Source of the DNA: an uncultured Granulosicoccaceae bacterium
GTDB lineage: Bacteria; Pseudomonadota; Gammaproteobacteria; JABXHR01
NCBI GenBank assembly: GCA_937921805.1
Contig: CAKZUS010000206.1
Coordinates: 1 to 5,758 of the forward strand
Direction of reading: 5' to 3'
DNA length: 5,758 nt
The notes beneath the pieces were generated by a model. It was not told where the DNA came from and did no database searches. It saw only the letters and a list, made by a program, of their open reading frames with translations. The translations under genes were made by a program, and so were the position numbers. The first letter of the stretch is position 1. The number at the start of each line of letters is the position of its first letter. Positions 5,427 to 5,758 of this stretch are shown here, piece by piece.

Positions 5427-5689
5427 TAGGCGACGCTGTCGCTATTTTCGAGGCTGACGTTGAGCTCCAAAATGTCGCAATCCCCTTGGCGATCAAAACG
5501 GATTTCGCACTGTTCGTCGTCGATATCGACATATTTACGAATCACCGCTAATACCTCACTTTGCAAAGCAGGCAAATAACTTGGCGCGCCGCTGTCTCCG
5601 CTGCGCTGATGCGCAATCAACAATTCCAGGCGTTGTTTAGCGATATCCGCTGTGCGCGGTTTATGCCGAAAGTAGTCCAGTAGTCCCAT
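5426..5689 (-). CDS. minE: Cell division topological specificity factor MinE
   Basis: MinE stimulates the MinD ATPase and drives the pole-to-pole Min oscillation that confines the FtsZ ring to mid-cell. The 87 residues match the usual length (about 88 in E. coli). The N-terminal MGLLDYFRHK is the amphipathic membrane-targeting segment. ADIAKQRLELLIAHQR (about 14-29) is the anti-MinCD/MinD-contact helix. YLPALQSEVLAVIRKYVDID (38-57) and the closing DCDILELNVSL form the dimerisation domain. The ATG has a strong AGAGG five bases upstream and follows minD after 17 bases, the standard minD-minE order. It is unusual that the stop codon shares a base with the start of a channel-protein gene instead of ending the operon. 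Confidence 0.97.
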   Translation of the reverse strand: MGLLDYFRHKPRTADIAKQRLELLIAHQRSGDSGAPSYLPALQSEVLAVIRKYVDIDDEQCEIRFDRQGDCDILELNVSLENSDSVA

Positions 5690-5694
5690 TTTTA

Positions 5695-5699
5695 CCTCT
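5695..5699 (-). promoter_or_regulatory. Ribosome binding site of minE
   Basis: AGAGG on the minus strand lies 5 bases before the minE ATG at 5689, within the 17-base minD-minE spacer. It is the strongest such site in the minD-to-265-aa run. Confidence 0.75.
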
Positions 5700-5706
5700 T
5701 AACCGA

Positions 5707-5758
5707 TTAACCGAACAGTCTTTGCAACAAACTTTTCTTTTCTTCATCGATAAAGCGC
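5707..5758 (-). CDS. minD: Septum-site determining protein MinD, last 16 codons
   Basis: Reading inwards from the right edge on the minus strand gives RFIDEEKKSLLQRLFG and then TAA. This is the conserved MinD C-terminus: the FxxEEKKxxxxRLFG amphipathic helix that attaches ATP-bound MinD to the inner membrane. MinD is the ATPase that recruits MinC and is released by MinE. The rest of the gene lies outside the window. Position directly before minE confirms the call despite the short length. It is too short to appear as a standard open frame. Confidence 0.93.
   Translation of the reverse strand, partial: RFIDEEKKSLLQRLFG

Noticed and set aside
5119..5532. 137-codon open frame antiparallel-shifted across minE and the channel gene
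   Set aside because: It is an alternative frame of two genes with clear homology; its product has no recognisable domain.

Overview
The window looks like a chromosomal segment of a gammaproteobacterium of moderately high GC. MinE and the visible end of MinD closely match the gammaproteobacterial forms, and the aldose 1-epimerase, fructokinase and DUF547 proteins fit that group. No tRNA, rRNA, CRISPR array, insertion sequence, integrase or attachment site is visible.

Left part, + strand (3-1129): the C-terminal quarter of an aldose 1-epimerase (GalM), then a secreted DUF547 protein. This block converges on a minus-strand lipoprotein with a DUF4377-type domain (1158-1802). A perfect 7-bp-stem inverted repeat lies across the lipoprotein stop codon. 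The 152-bp spacer upstream of the lipoprotein holds a plausible sigma70 promoter and a short GC-rich tandem repeat.

Right part, all minus strand, in transcription order: the last 16 codons of minD, minE, a MotA/TolQ/ExbB-type three-helix channel protein with a long glutamine-rich tail, a MotB/ZorB-type protein (one membrane helix plus an OmpA-like peptidoglycan-binding domain), a 265-residue protein with a C-terminal Cys/His cluster, and after 56 bp a PfkB-family fructokinase. The minE/channel and OmpA-like/265-aa junctions each overlap by one base (TAATG and TAGTG). The channel and OmpA-like genes are 6 bases apart. The minD-minE-motor-265 aa run is therefore very likely one transcript with coupled translation.

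The most interesting element is the three-gene cassette after minE. Its first two proteins have the architecture of a proton-driven stator pair, most like ZorA/ZorB of the Zorya anti-phage system: three membrane helices plus a long cytoplasmic tail, paired with a helix carrying an early Asp plus an OmpA domain. The third protein has a Cys/His arrangement resembling a degenerate HNH or zinc-ribbon site, which recalls the HNH effector ZorE of type II Zorya, but it is much smaller and I cannot confirm homology. Fusion to the cell-division locus rather than a defence island makes two readings possible: a Zorya-like defence module docked on minE, or an undescribed housekeeping envelope motor tied to division-site selection. 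The sequence alone does not decide between them.
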